Below the pieces are notes generated by a model. The model was not told the origin of the DNA and searched no databases. It saw nothing but the letters and a program-made list of their open reading frames with translations. The position numbers and the translations under genes were made by a program. Shown here one piece after another: positions 38,401-50,400 of a DNA stretch of 64,000 nucleotides; position 1 is the first letter of the stretch, and the number at the start of each line of letters is the position of its first letter. Source of the DNA: Phaseolus vulgaris. Its lineage: Eukaryota > Streptophyta > Magnoliopsida > Fabales > Fabaceae. The stretch is from NCBI RefSeq assembly GCF_000499845.2, contig NC_023757.2, positions 39,725,162 through 39,789,161 of the forward strand, given 5' to 3'.

Positions 38401-41400
38401 CCTCGTAAGGGTTTAGTAAAAATATCTGCTAATTGATTATTTGAATTAACAAACTCAGTCTTGATATCTCCTGATATAATCTTTTCTCGAATGAAATGAC
38501 AATCAATCTCAATATGTTTTGTCCTTTCATGAAAAACTGGATTTGAGCTAATATGAAGAGCAGCCTGATTATCACATATCAGTGTCATTTGAGTAACCTC
38601 TCCAAATTGCAATTCTTTAAGTAACTGTTTAAGCCAAATAAGCTCACAAGTAGCCGAGGCCATAGCTCTATATTCTGCTTCTGCACTACATCTTGCCACA
38701 ACACTTTGTTTCTTGCTCTTCCAAGAGATCAAGTTATCACCAATGGAGACACAATAACCAGAAGTTGACCTTCTATCAGATGGAGATCCTGCCCATTCAG
38801 CATCTGAATAACAAACGACTTTAGTATGGTTATTATGACCATATAACAAACCTTTTCCACGAGAGCCTTTAATGTACTTCACTATACAAATGACTGCATT
38901 CCAATGATCTTCACATGGAGAATTAAGAAATTGACTCACCACACTGACTGCAAAGGAAATATCAGGACGAGTAACAGTGAGATAGTTCAATCTTCCAACT
39001 AATCTCCTGTACTTCTCAGGATCTGAAAGAGGCTCCCCTTGATTGGGTAGAAGCTTGACGTTGGGATCCATGGGAGTATCAACAGATTTCGAATTCATGA
39101 ACCCAATTTCCTCCAAAATATCTAATGCGTATTTTCTTTGAGAGATAACAATACCAGTATTGGATTGTGCTACCTCAATCCCCAAGAAATATCTGAGTTT
39201 GCCAAGATCTTTGGTCTGAAAGTGTTGACAAAGGTGTTATTTTACTTGTGAGATGCCATGGTGATCACTGCCTGTAAGAACAATGTCATCAACATATACT
39301 ACAAGATAGATACACCCAGCACTCGAGTGACGATAAAAAACTGAATGATCGCCTTCACTGCGAGTCATACCAAATTGTTGAACAACATTGCTAAATTTTC
39401 CAAACCAAGCCCTAGGAGACTGCTTGAGGCCATATAAGGATTTGCGAAGACGACATACCAATCCAGAAGACTCCCCCTGAGCAACAAAACCGGGAGGTTG
39501 CTCCATATAAATTTCTTCCTGCAAATCCCCATTAAGAAAAGCATTCTTAACATCCAGTTGATAAAGAGGCCATTGTTGAAGAGCAGCCATAGCTATGAAT
39601 AAGCGAACAGAGGCCATCTTTGCTACTGGAGAAAAAGTATCACCATAGTCTAAACCAAAAATTTGGGTATAATCCTTAGCCACAAGACGAGCTTTGAGAC
39701 GATCAATAGTACCATCAGGACCAACTTTGATAGCAAAAATCCACCTGCAACCAACAACAGATTTCCTAGATGGTAAAGGAACAAGTTCCCAAGTTCCATT
39801 ATTCTGAAGCGCATTCATTTCATCAAGCATGGCCTGACGCCAACCAGGATGGGCTAAGGCATCACCTACAGATTTTGGAAAGGATATAGAAGAAATAGAC
39901 GAAAGGCAGGTATAAAAGGGTTGAGATAGTCTATGGTAACTCAAAGCAGTATAATGTGGAGAGGGATTACGAGTAGAACGTATACCTTTACGAATAGCAA
40001 TAGGAAGATCAGGTTCAACAGTCGGAGGTTCAACTATAGGAGCCGGAGGGGGATGAGGTGTTGGCACCAGAATAGAGTCTGCTGATGGACGATGAGACGG
40101 TTGACGACGACTATACACCTGAAGAGTTGGCGGCGGTGGTGAATTGTTAGGTGCACTAGGCACAACAAGAGGAATATTAACTTGATTAGATGAAAAAATT
40201 GAAGGAGAAGGACAAGACTTAAAGTAAAGGGAAGATTCACTGAAGGTGACATCTGCTGAAATAAAATAATGGTTTAAAAACGGTGAGAAACATTTATATC
40301 CTTTTTGTGATCTAGTGAACCCTAAAAAGACACATTTGTGTGACTTAGGAGATAATTTATCAAGACCAGGACTAAAATTATGAACAAAACATTTGGACCC
40401 AAAAACTTTGGGAGGTAAAGAGTGGAGAGGGTCATGTGGAAATAAAATAGAATGAGGAATTTTGTTATCTAAAACTGAAGATGGCATGCGATTAATGAGA
40501 TAACATGCACTAAGAACAGCATCACCCCAAAAACGCTGAGGAACATCACCATGGATTAAAATAGTACGAGTTGTTTCAACAAGATGTCTATTCTTGCGCT
40601 CAGCTACCCCATTTTGTTGAGGTGTATAAGCACATGAAGTTTGATGAAGAATACCATGAGAAGCCATAAATTTTTTAAAAGAATGAGAAAGATACTCACG
40701 TCCATTATCACTGCGCAAAATTCGGATGGAAATTCCAAATTGATTTTTAATTTCATTGTAAAATATTTGAAATATAGAAAACAACTCAGAATGGTTTTTC
40801 ATTAAAAATACCCAAGTACATCTTGAATAATCATCAATAAAAGTAACAAAATACTGAAATCCTAAATTAGACTTAATACGACTTGGTCCCCAAATGTCAG
40901 AGTGAACTAAGGCAAAAGGAGATGAAGCACGTTGTGAGACACTACGAGGAAAAGAACTACGAATGTGCTAACTGACACGACTCACACGATAAAGTAGACA
41001 CATTAGACAAACTTGGAACAAGCTGTTGCATCTTGGCAAGACTAGGATGACCCAATCGAGCATGAATGAGAGATGGAGAATCCATAATTGCGCCAACATG
41101 TGCAGAGATCTGTAGTTGATAAAGTCCATGAGACTCACATCCGGTGCCAATCATCCGTCCCGAACTCCGGTCCTGTAAAGTAACAGAATCTTTGGTAAAA
41201 GAAATAACACAGTCAAGGGAACGAGTGAGACGACTAATGGATAATAAGTTAAATGGAGACCCAGGGACATAAAGAACATTATCAATAGATAAAGATGAAA
41301 AAAGATTAATAGTACCAACACCATGTGATGGTACCCTATATCCATTGGCCATGGGAACTGAAGGTAAATAACCCGTAGTAGATAAGGAAGAGAAAAAAGA

Positions 41401-44400
41401 TTTATTACCAGTAATGTGATCAGTGGCACCTGAATCTAGAACCCAAGGGCCATGGGAAGTGGAGTGAGTGAGGCCAACAAAAGATGTACCTGAATGTGCA
41501 ACAGAAGCCGTGGAACTAGGGTTGTGACGATCCTCATACCATTTAAGAAATTCATTGAAAATAGCAGGTTGGCTTGGGGTATCAATTGAAGTATGGTCCA
41601 TGGTAGAAGGTTGCAAAGGGGCAATTTGAGCAACCGTAACAGATCTAGGAGGACGACCATGTAAGGCATAACATCTGTCAATTTTGTGGCCAAGTTTGCC
41701 ACAATGGTCACACTTGTGACGCCCTTTGCCCGGCTTGTGAGGGCGAGTACGATCATTATGCTGAGATACTAAAGCAGAAGAGTCATCAACATGAGATGTT
41801 ATATCAGTGGTGTGTTTACCTGGCACGCGCAAAAGGGTAGAACAAGTGGAAGTAAAATTGGGCACAATAGGAGATCCCAAAGTTTGATCACGAACGTGAG
41901 AATAATCATCAGGAAGACCATGTAAACCCAATAACATGAAGAACTTGGATCTTTGTTCTAGTTCTTGAGAAGGAGTAGAGGCAGGAGGTAATAACTCATT
42001 AAAATCATGAAGAAGAGCATGAAGTTTACCTAGATATTCTGCCATTGTACCATCAAGACGTTTGGGAGCAACAATTGTGAGAAGATTTTGACACACACCA
42101 TAAAGACGTTGAGTATCATTGGTGTATAATAATTTTGCTTGTTCCCAAACTTCTGAACATGTTTCATAGGTACGAAAAATTTGTTTTAAAGATGAGTGAA
42201 TGGTCGATTTGATAACAATGCATAATTGAGCATCAATTTTCGACCAACGAACAACCTCATTTTCAGCAAGAGTAGGATGAGTAAGATGATCAACATAACC
42301 TTGACTCTTAAGCCATAATTTAATATCTGATGCCCAAGTGTCATAATTGGTTCCATCCAATTTGTCAATGGAAAGATGAACATTGACGTAATTAGTATAA
42401 ATAGATGAATCCGGCATAATGACTGAAGAAGAAGCCATAGTGGCAGCGGAAGCGGAAGAAGCCATAAAAGATAAGGACAAATCCAGTCACCGGTTAATTG
42501 GCGGGAGCAACAAAGATGAAGGCTCCGACAGCGATTCCGGCGAGATTCCGGCGGCGGCTCCGGCGAAGTTCCGGTGATGGTCCGGCGAAGGTCCGGCGAA
42601 GGTCCGGTGAAGGTCCGGCGAAACAGTAGGGTGGTGGCTGGAAAATTCCAGTGAATAGTGGGTTCACCAATAAAAATTGAACCCTAAACCCTAAACTCTA
42701 ACCTTATGCTCTAGATACCATATTAAAGGAAAAGAAAGAATAGGGTAAATCCCTTGTGTATATTGAACACATAGGGTTATGTTTATATAGGAAAAAGAAA
42801 CATATGGGCTAAGCCCATTACATAAATATGAGATATCTAACAATATCTATAATATCTCATAATATCAAATAATATCTAATTATATCTAATAATATCTAAT
42901 TATATCTAATAATATCTAACAGTCTTGAAGGGGGTGCGTTGGAGATAGCGCATTGACTAAAGATAAGATCAATTTACTTTTTATAAGTTGGGGAAATCCT
43001 CACCTTACATATCGATTTTGTGAGGATGAGTTACTCTGAAACTCACTTCCTAATATGGTAAAGTTTATCCTAGTGATGTTTGTTAGGTTTATCGTGTCAC
43101 CCGCTATCGAGCCGCTATTGGACTACCTATAAATATCTAGTTGTGCGTACGAGATGTTCATGTCTCGGCGTGAGGGAGTGTCTTGGAGATCCAACATCGA
43201 GTAAACATAAAACTAACTTACAGTATATAAGTGGGGCAATCCTCACCTTACAAGCCAATTTTGTGAGGATGAATTAGGCTAACCCACTTCTTAATAGAAG
43301 GTTTATCATGCAATTTTAGATTCTGAAAAGACTCCTTTATTCTCTTCAATTGAAGAAAGAATGTTTTGCACTACGTGATAAGTTAAATGTCTGAAAACTC
43401 TCATGGATTATATCATTAAACCATGGTAAGAATTCCAATTCTCTTTTAAAACTATATGTAAGGATTTTTGGGTTCTAGACTCAAGTGCGACAAGACCATA
43501 TCACTGCTTTTAACATTATATGTTTCTCTTTCTGGTAACCACATTATTATTGCCATTGGGACTTATATCCCAATAAATGAATGTGACCATATTTCTCTTG
43601 TGGTATCTCTCAGCCTTAAGTGTCCCTATGTTATATCCTAAAGTTTTGGGATTTGATTAATATTATTGTTGGGTTGTTAAGATTTAATTAGTAGATATTA
43701 GGATTTTATCATTTATTTAGTTAGGATTTTATCATTTATTTAGTTAGGATTTTATCATTTATTTAATTAGTTAGGATTTTATTAGGATTTTATCATTTAT
43801 TTAGTTAGTTAGGATTTTATTAGGATTTTATAATATTTAGTACTCTATAAATAGAGTATTGAACTATTATTTGAGATATGAATAATATATGCAGTTTGTT
43901 TCCTTTTCTCAATTCTCTATCATTGTTCTTGTTCTTGGTATAATCGGAAGCCACCTAAAGGTTCCCTTTGTCCAAAGCCTAATCGTTCTTCGAAATCTCT
44001 TACGAGAGGACCTAGACGCTTCTACACACGATCATTCATAACAATTGGTATCAGCTAGGACCTTCTGGTACTTTCAATGGTAGATTCAACACGCTCCGCT
44101 CAAGCTGCTAAGAAGATGGAAGATCGAATCTCCCAAAGGATGGATAATAGGTTTCTAGAACTCGCGAATACGTTGAAGGAAACCTTGATTCTTTCTATAA
44201 AAGAGACCATGCAGGAATTACTTACTCAATCTCAAGGAGAAGGGTCCCATGGCCTCTCCAATGACAACATGGGGTTTGGTGCAATTGGCGATGATCTCAT
44301 GGTTGAGTTGTTGCGTATACGACAAAAGACTTTAGTTGATGCCTATCATGAAGAGTTCAATTCAATCATTACAAGATTGAAGTTATCTGATGATCATATT

Positions 44401-47400
44401 CTAAGGTGCTTCCATGGTGGATTAAATAAAGAAATCCAGATGATGGTAAGAATGTTCCGACCTCAGTCTCTACAACATGCGTTTACCTTGGCCAAGATGT
44501 ATGAAGGAGCTAATTCAAGCAATTCAATGGCCAAATTCCACAAGGGAGTCTTGGGTCCAGCACCAGTGCCTCTATCGTCGTCTGCTTCAATCAATGTGGC
44601 CCCTAAACCCAAACCAACACACCACTTCCCACCGGAGTTCATAGCAAAACGTAGGGCCAAAGACCTTTGTTATTTTTGTGTTGAACCCTACTCAATGGAG
44701 CATAGTAGGGTACACAAGAAATTACAGCTTCACGTCATGGAGATGCAGGAAGATGACTCATATGATAGTCCTCTCAGTGATGTGACTGAATTATTGCAAA
44801 GGAAGAAGCCAAAAATCTCAGTCAACGCATTAACCATAATGGTTGGGTTCAGAACTATGAGAATAGTTGGATATCATAAAAAACGACCTTTACATATTCT
44901 CATTGGTAGTGGCAACACTCATAATCCATTAGATACGCAAATGGATAAAAAATATGGGTGCATAATTGATATAATTGCCTATTTGAATGTCATGGTAAGC
45001 TGGGCTCTACCACAAACCTTAAAACAATTAAGAGGGTTTTTGGGCTTAGATGGATATTATAGAAGATTTGCCTGTGGGTGTGACGTCATTGCTACACCTG
45101 ATATGCTTAAGAAGGATAATTTCATTTGAAGACGAAGTACCCATTGTTCCATTCTTGAGGGCAAGAATGTTGTTGAGGGGAGGGCATTGTTATATCCTAA
45201 AGTTTTGGGATTTGATTAATATTATTGTTGGGTTGTTAAGATTTAATTAGTAGATATTAGGATTTTATCATTTATTTAATTAGTTAGGATTTTATCATTT
45301 ATTTAATTAGTTAGGATTTTATTAGGATTTTATCATTTATTTAGTTAGTTAGGATTTTATAATATTTAGTACTCTATAAATAGAGTATTGAACTATTATT
45401 TGAGATATGAATAATATATGCAGTTTGTTTCCTTTTCTCAATTCTCTATCATTGTTCTTGTTCTTGGTATAATCGGAAGCCACCTAAAGGTTTCCTTTGT
45501 CCAAAGCCTAATCGTCCTTCGAAATCTCTTACGAGAGGACCTAGACACTTCTACACACGATCGTTCATATCACCCTCATGTTCCAAAACTTTATAATAAC
45601 CTTATTTCTATTCACAAACTTATGACCTAAACTATTTTGGAACCTTTCTCTCATTGTGTCTTTTAGGATCTTGCCACGGAAAGGATGATAGGAACTATTA
45701 AGTAACAACAGGGGTTGCATTGGCTTGAAGATTTAGGAACTAAGGATAGACAAAAAACTACTTTAGAATCCTCTTAAATTTGGTTTCTCCATCCTCGTTT
45801 AGGACATATGTCTTATATGTTCTAAAGTCTATATTTCTTTCTATATTTTCCAAACAGTATGGTCAGTTATTTAAGTTTGATAATTTGCAAAGCACTATCG
45901 TGCCACATTTCCTACTAGTAAGACAAAAAGTGTTTATCCTTTCGATTTGATTCATAATGTCTAATACATAAAACTCTAGTATATTTGATTCTAAATGGTT
46001 TGTTACTTTTATTGATCATTGTACTCGTGTTACATAGATTTTTCCTATGAGAGAGAAATCCGAAGTTTCTACTGTGTAAAATTCTTCCGTTTGATTAACA
46101 TAAATTGGAAAGATAATTAAATGTTTGTGTTTTGATAATGAAAGGGAATATATAAATCATGACATCTATTTTCTTTCCGGAAAATAGTATTGTTCATGAA
46201 TTCACATGTGTGGATACACCACAACAAAATGACATTGTTGAAAGATAAACAAACATCTTCTTGAAATGACACCAGCCTTTCTCTATGTATCTAAATCTTA
46301 TTGAGGAAAGGTTGTCGTCACTATTGCCTATCTTGTCAACCAATTACTCTCTCGGATTCTATATGTACTTGGTCCAATTGAATCTATGTCTTCCTTTATT
46401 CCATATGTTCCTTTTCTCTTAGGCCTTCACAATTGGGTTTTTTGATGCGTAGTGTTTGTCCATATTCATAATTACTTTCGTCGAAAGTTAGATCCTAGAG
46501 CTATTAAATGCATATTCATTGGTTATGCCTCTGATAAAAATGGATATCATTGTTACCATCCTCTAAGTCAAACGTTTTTACCTCTATGGATGTTACTTGT
46601 GATGAAATTAAATCCTTTTACATGGATCCCTAACTTCAAGGGGTGAGTTCTATGGAAGTTGGGTCTTTCAAGTCTTTAGAATCAACCTTTTCCTCTTTCA
46701 TATAGAAACTATCCCATACTAATACCACTCTTTACTCCTAGTACTTCTAGCACATCTTATATGTGTGCTTCTAAAGATGCGCCTAACGAGGGTGACTTTG
46801 TTCCTTAGTTAATATAAACTCCAGAAATTGGTCATCCAAAGAGTTTCTTCTATACACAAGATTAACAGAGACAAAACCTCGGAGAGAGAAGGGAATTTTT
46901 CCTTTCCCAAAATCTGAATCCTAATTGGATCAAATTCAGGGTTCAATCCAGAAAGAAATTAAATATGCGTACCCTTTCAAGAAATTGTGTTAGTGCAATA
47001 GAGTCATTTGTGCACTTCATCTTCAAATTTTGATATTGATCTAATTCGATCCATAAACCATTCAACATACCTTAGTAGTTTGTTACTGAAAGGCTCCCTT
47101 GGCTGGTATGAAATATCTTGTTTTCTATCTCGTACCATGCTGCAGTATCTTTTTTCATAGAGTATGTTTGACAAAGGTTTTCCCAAATCACCATACAATT
47201 TCGGCTAATCTCTGGCGTCATAGAATTCCATAACCAGGTCATGATAAGAGAGTCTTCATCGTCCCAGTCTTCATATTTAGAATCAGTTTTGGCTGGAGGG
47301 TTCCCTTCTAGGTGATTCAATTTCTTCCTTCTTTTGGGAGTAGCACGAACCAACTTCCATTGTAGGTAGTTGTTTCCATCAAGACGATAGCTGCTTTGCA

Positions 47401-50400
47401 ACATCGGCAAATCATTGGAGCTAAGAGAGGTTGTATTGTTAGTCGACATTGGTAAGAGTTGACCGAAATAAGACAAAACTGGTGGTGATTTTGTTTGTGC
47501 TGGGAAAAAAAAATTCCGGCAGCAGCGGTCAACGTGGGTCGGCGGTAGCAGGCGGCGGCGGAGGTCAGCAGTGGTCGTCGGACGTGGTCGTCGGTGGTCA
47601 GACGTGGTTGGAGGCGGTGGTCGGAAATGGTATTATTGATCAGTGGAAGAGAAGAAAAGTTACAGCAATGAAAGCTGTTTAGAGAAGTATTTGCAGCAAT
47701 GAAGGCTGCCAAAAGATTGCAGAAACCGTCTCCCAGATCAGGAGCTTTAATACCAAGTTGAAAGGAATAGAAAGAAATAGATGGAATATATTTTTTATGC
47801 GTATTACAAATGTGATTATAGTCTCTATTTATAGATTGTTTTACAACCTAATTAAGGAAAAAAAAAAAAGGTAATGAAATACAATTATAATGGTTGTTTA
47901 AAGCTGTACAAATCTAATAAAATCAAATCACTAACAAATCTGTCCTAATAAATTTAAAATGGAATCTGCACTTAATTACAGCATAATTCTCCTGATTATG
48001 CAACATATACTAATGCAGATTCTGCAAGATGTGTTCCTGATGAGATCCACCTCAGTATAGTGCATGTTCGTTGGTTAAATTTGGTGAATTTGAGAGGGTA
48101 AAAACATAATATTGTTGCATGGTTTAATGTATAAGCTGAATTCTAACTATAACACATCGGATGTATCCCGAAGGGCTGTAACGCCTCTTTCATAGCTTTG
48201 GTTCCTAAAGTTAGGGACTCGTCCAAGCTCGAGCAATATAGACCCATCTCATTAGTTGGAGCTATGTACAAGATTATTTCGAAGGTTTTAGCTAGTAGAA
48301 TGAAGAAGGTGTTGCCCTCTTTGATAGATGAATGCCAATCAGCCTTTGTGAAAGGAAGAGGGATCTTAGACAGTGTTCTTATGGCCAATGAAGTTGTTGA
48401 GGATTTAAGGAGGAGTGGGAGAAGAGGGTTGTGCCTAAAAGTAGACTTCGAAAAAGCATATGACTCGGTTAGATGGGCGTTCTTATATGATATGCTATCC
48501 AAGATGGGGTTTCACAACCTCTGGATCGCATGGATTAGAGGATGTCTGGAATTCGCCACTGTGTCTGTGTTAGTCAATGGGAGCCCTACGGAGGAATTCA
48601 AGCCGACTAGAGGGTTAAGGCAAGGAGACCCACTTGCACCCTTCCTTTTCCTAGTTGTAGCTGAAGGCCTTGTTGGGATAGTTAGAAGTGCTAGCAAAAC
48701 CACTTTACTGACGGGGCTCAAGTTTGGAAGGAAGGAGATTGAGGTGTGGATCCTCCAGTTTGCGGATGACACTATTTTTCTATGTGAAGACTCCTTCAAC
48801 AACGTGGTAACCTTGAAGGTCATCCTAAGGGGGTTTGAATTAGCCTCAGGGTTGAAGATCAACTTCCATAAGTCAAAGCTTGCAGGCATCAATGTTCAAA
48901 GTAGTGATGTAGCATGTTATACAAAGACGTTGAACTGCGAACAAATGGGAGTACCGTTTAAATATCTGGGCCTTGAAGTGGGAGGTAACCCCAGGAAGAA
49001 GCAGTTCTGGGATCCGGTCGTTAACAAGTTAAAAGGGAGATTTTTATCCATGGCAGGGAGAATTTGTCTTATCAACTCTGTCATATCTGCTATACCTCTG
49101 TATTATCTCTCCCTTTTCAAAGCCCCTGACTCAGTCTGTAAAAGGATTACCTCTATCCAAAGGAGATTCTTGTGGGGTTGGGGAAAAGAAAGCAAGCCAA
49201 TTTGCTGGGTTAGTTGGGAAGATGCGTGCAAACCTAAAGAGGAGGGAGGATTGGGTTTAAGAGAAATACGAAAGTTAAACCATGCTCTCCTAGCTAAATG
49301 GAGATGGCGTTGTATCTCTTAAGAGGAGGGAAGGTGGAAGGAGTTATTGGACTCAAAGTATGGGTTGGAGCCTGGAAACGTCCATTCACTAGTCAAACTC
49401 CAATCTTGGTGGTGGAAAGATCTCTATAAAGTGTGCAAGGAGGGAGGAGGAAAAGGATGGTTTCAAGAAGAACTAAGTAGGAAACTAGGGTGTGGAGACA
49501 AAGTAAAGTTCTGGGAGGAGGTGTGGGTTGGGAGCTCTGATCTCAAATCCTTGTTTCCTAGACTGTTCTCCCTATCCTTAAACCAGGGGCAAACAGTGGG
49601 TGAAGTTGGCGTGTGGATTAATTTGGATTGGAGATGGAGGCTGACATGGAGGCGTGCCAGGTTTGCGTGGGAATCATCACTGGAAGCAGACCTCTTTACA
49701 CTGCTACCAGGGGCACTAATGAGAAGGAATGATGTGGATGTGCAGGTGTGGGGGAAGGAAGAACCAGGCCTTTTTTCTGTGAATTCTGCTTATGAGTGCC
49801 TTGCCAAGTAGTCTCGTGGAACCCAATCCGATGTGTTTAATTTCCTTTGGAAGACTAAGGCATTCCCAAATGTGATCGTGACAGCTTGGAGAGTGCTGCT
49901 GGATAGAATCCCAACAAGGGTGAGTTTGAGTAGGAGAGGGGTGATGATGGAATCTACGTTATGTGCAATGTGTCAGCTTAAGGAGGAGTCTTGTCAACAT
50001 ATCTTCTTGGAGTGTAAATACGCACAATGGGTATGGTCCTTGTGCTTCAAATGGATAGGTATCTCTTCTGTTCAACAGAATGATTTAAATCTGCACTTTA
50101 TGAGTTTTCATCTGAGCAATGCTAGCAAGAAGCAAAACCTGGTATGGAAAGGTGTTTGGGTATCTGTTATTAGGTGTATCTGGGACCAAAGGAACCTGAT
50201 TGTATTCAAAAAGGGCTAGTAGATGTGGAGGAGGTGTTTCAGAAGGCTCAACTCAAATCCTGGCTTTAGATGAAGCACAAGGTGCATTCCTTTACTTATT
50301 CTTTCGTGGACTGGATTCTTAATCCAATGTTTTGCATTAGAAGTTATAATTAGGATTCCCAGATGCCAAGAGTCTTAAGACTTCGGCCTTTTTTGGATTT

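Larger units (their letters stand above)
38132..42921 (-). mobile_element. E3: recent Ty1/copia element with identical LTRs and intact TSD
   Basis: 4790 bases. LTRs are 38132-38332 and 42721-42921, both 201 bases and identical in my base-by-base reading. A 5-bp target duplication GTCTT lies at 38127-38131 and 42922-42926. The minus-strand primer-binding site TGGTATCTAGAGC follows the 5' LTR (42708-42720), and a TTGAGGGGGAG polypurine tract precedes the 3' LTR. The interior has gag-protease, integrase, reverse transcriptase and RNase H in copia order, with one frame shift and one nonsense codon. It lies inside the TRIM array, antisense to the host gene. Confidence 0.95.
37194..43296 (+). mobile_element. 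tandem TRIM-like array with six LTRs, interrupted by E3
   Basis: LTR-like repeats start near 37194, 37437, 37676, 37974, 42935 and 43179, each about 115-160 bases (TxTTGGAGAT ... TATAAGTGxG ... GGTTxTGTGAGGxTGAGTTAGG ... CACTTxCTAAxA). Most are followed by a primer-binding-site version (TGATATCAGAG, TAGTATCAGGG, TGGTATCAAAG) and 110-140 bases of common internal sequence (CTATCxTG, TTGGACCACC-ATAAATATCTAG, CxCGGCxTGAGGxxG). E3 sits in the fourth internal region, which has also lost its first part. Flanks GAAGA/GAAGG, within E5 gag, may be the original target duplication. Repeat 3 has an internal duplication near 37765-37836. Confidence 0.78.
43629..45572 (+). mobile_element. E4: gypsy-type LTR element, internally deleted
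   Basis: The left LTR is 43629-44043 (415 bp) and the right LTR 45188-45572 (385 bp), both TGTTATATCCTAAAG ... CA. The length difference comes from a GGATTTTATCATTTATTTA tandem repeat. A primer-binding site TTGGTATCAGC follows at about 44045, and a GAGGGGAGGGCA polypurine tract precedes the right LTR. Flanks CCCTA/CCCTC fit a 5-bp target duplication with one change. Only about 1.1 kb of interior remains. It is inserted in the protease region of E5 and lies sense to the host gene. Confidence 0.88.
35750..46830 (+). mobile_element. E5: old copia element, split by later insertions
   Basis: The 5' LTR is about 35750-35945 (TGTTGAGTAAGGAG ... CTATATATAGATGC ... CATACCAACTTA), with a primer-binding-site-like AGTTGGTGTCAGAGC at about 35955. 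Gag with a zinc knuckle lies at 36519-37193, protease at 43297-43628 and pre-integrase/integrase at 45573-46830. The TRIM array with E3 (37194-43296) and the gypsy element E4 (43629-45572) interrupt it. No 3' LTR is seen; it ends against a minus-strand copia piece near 46830-46850. It lies sense to the host gene. Confidence 0.75.
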
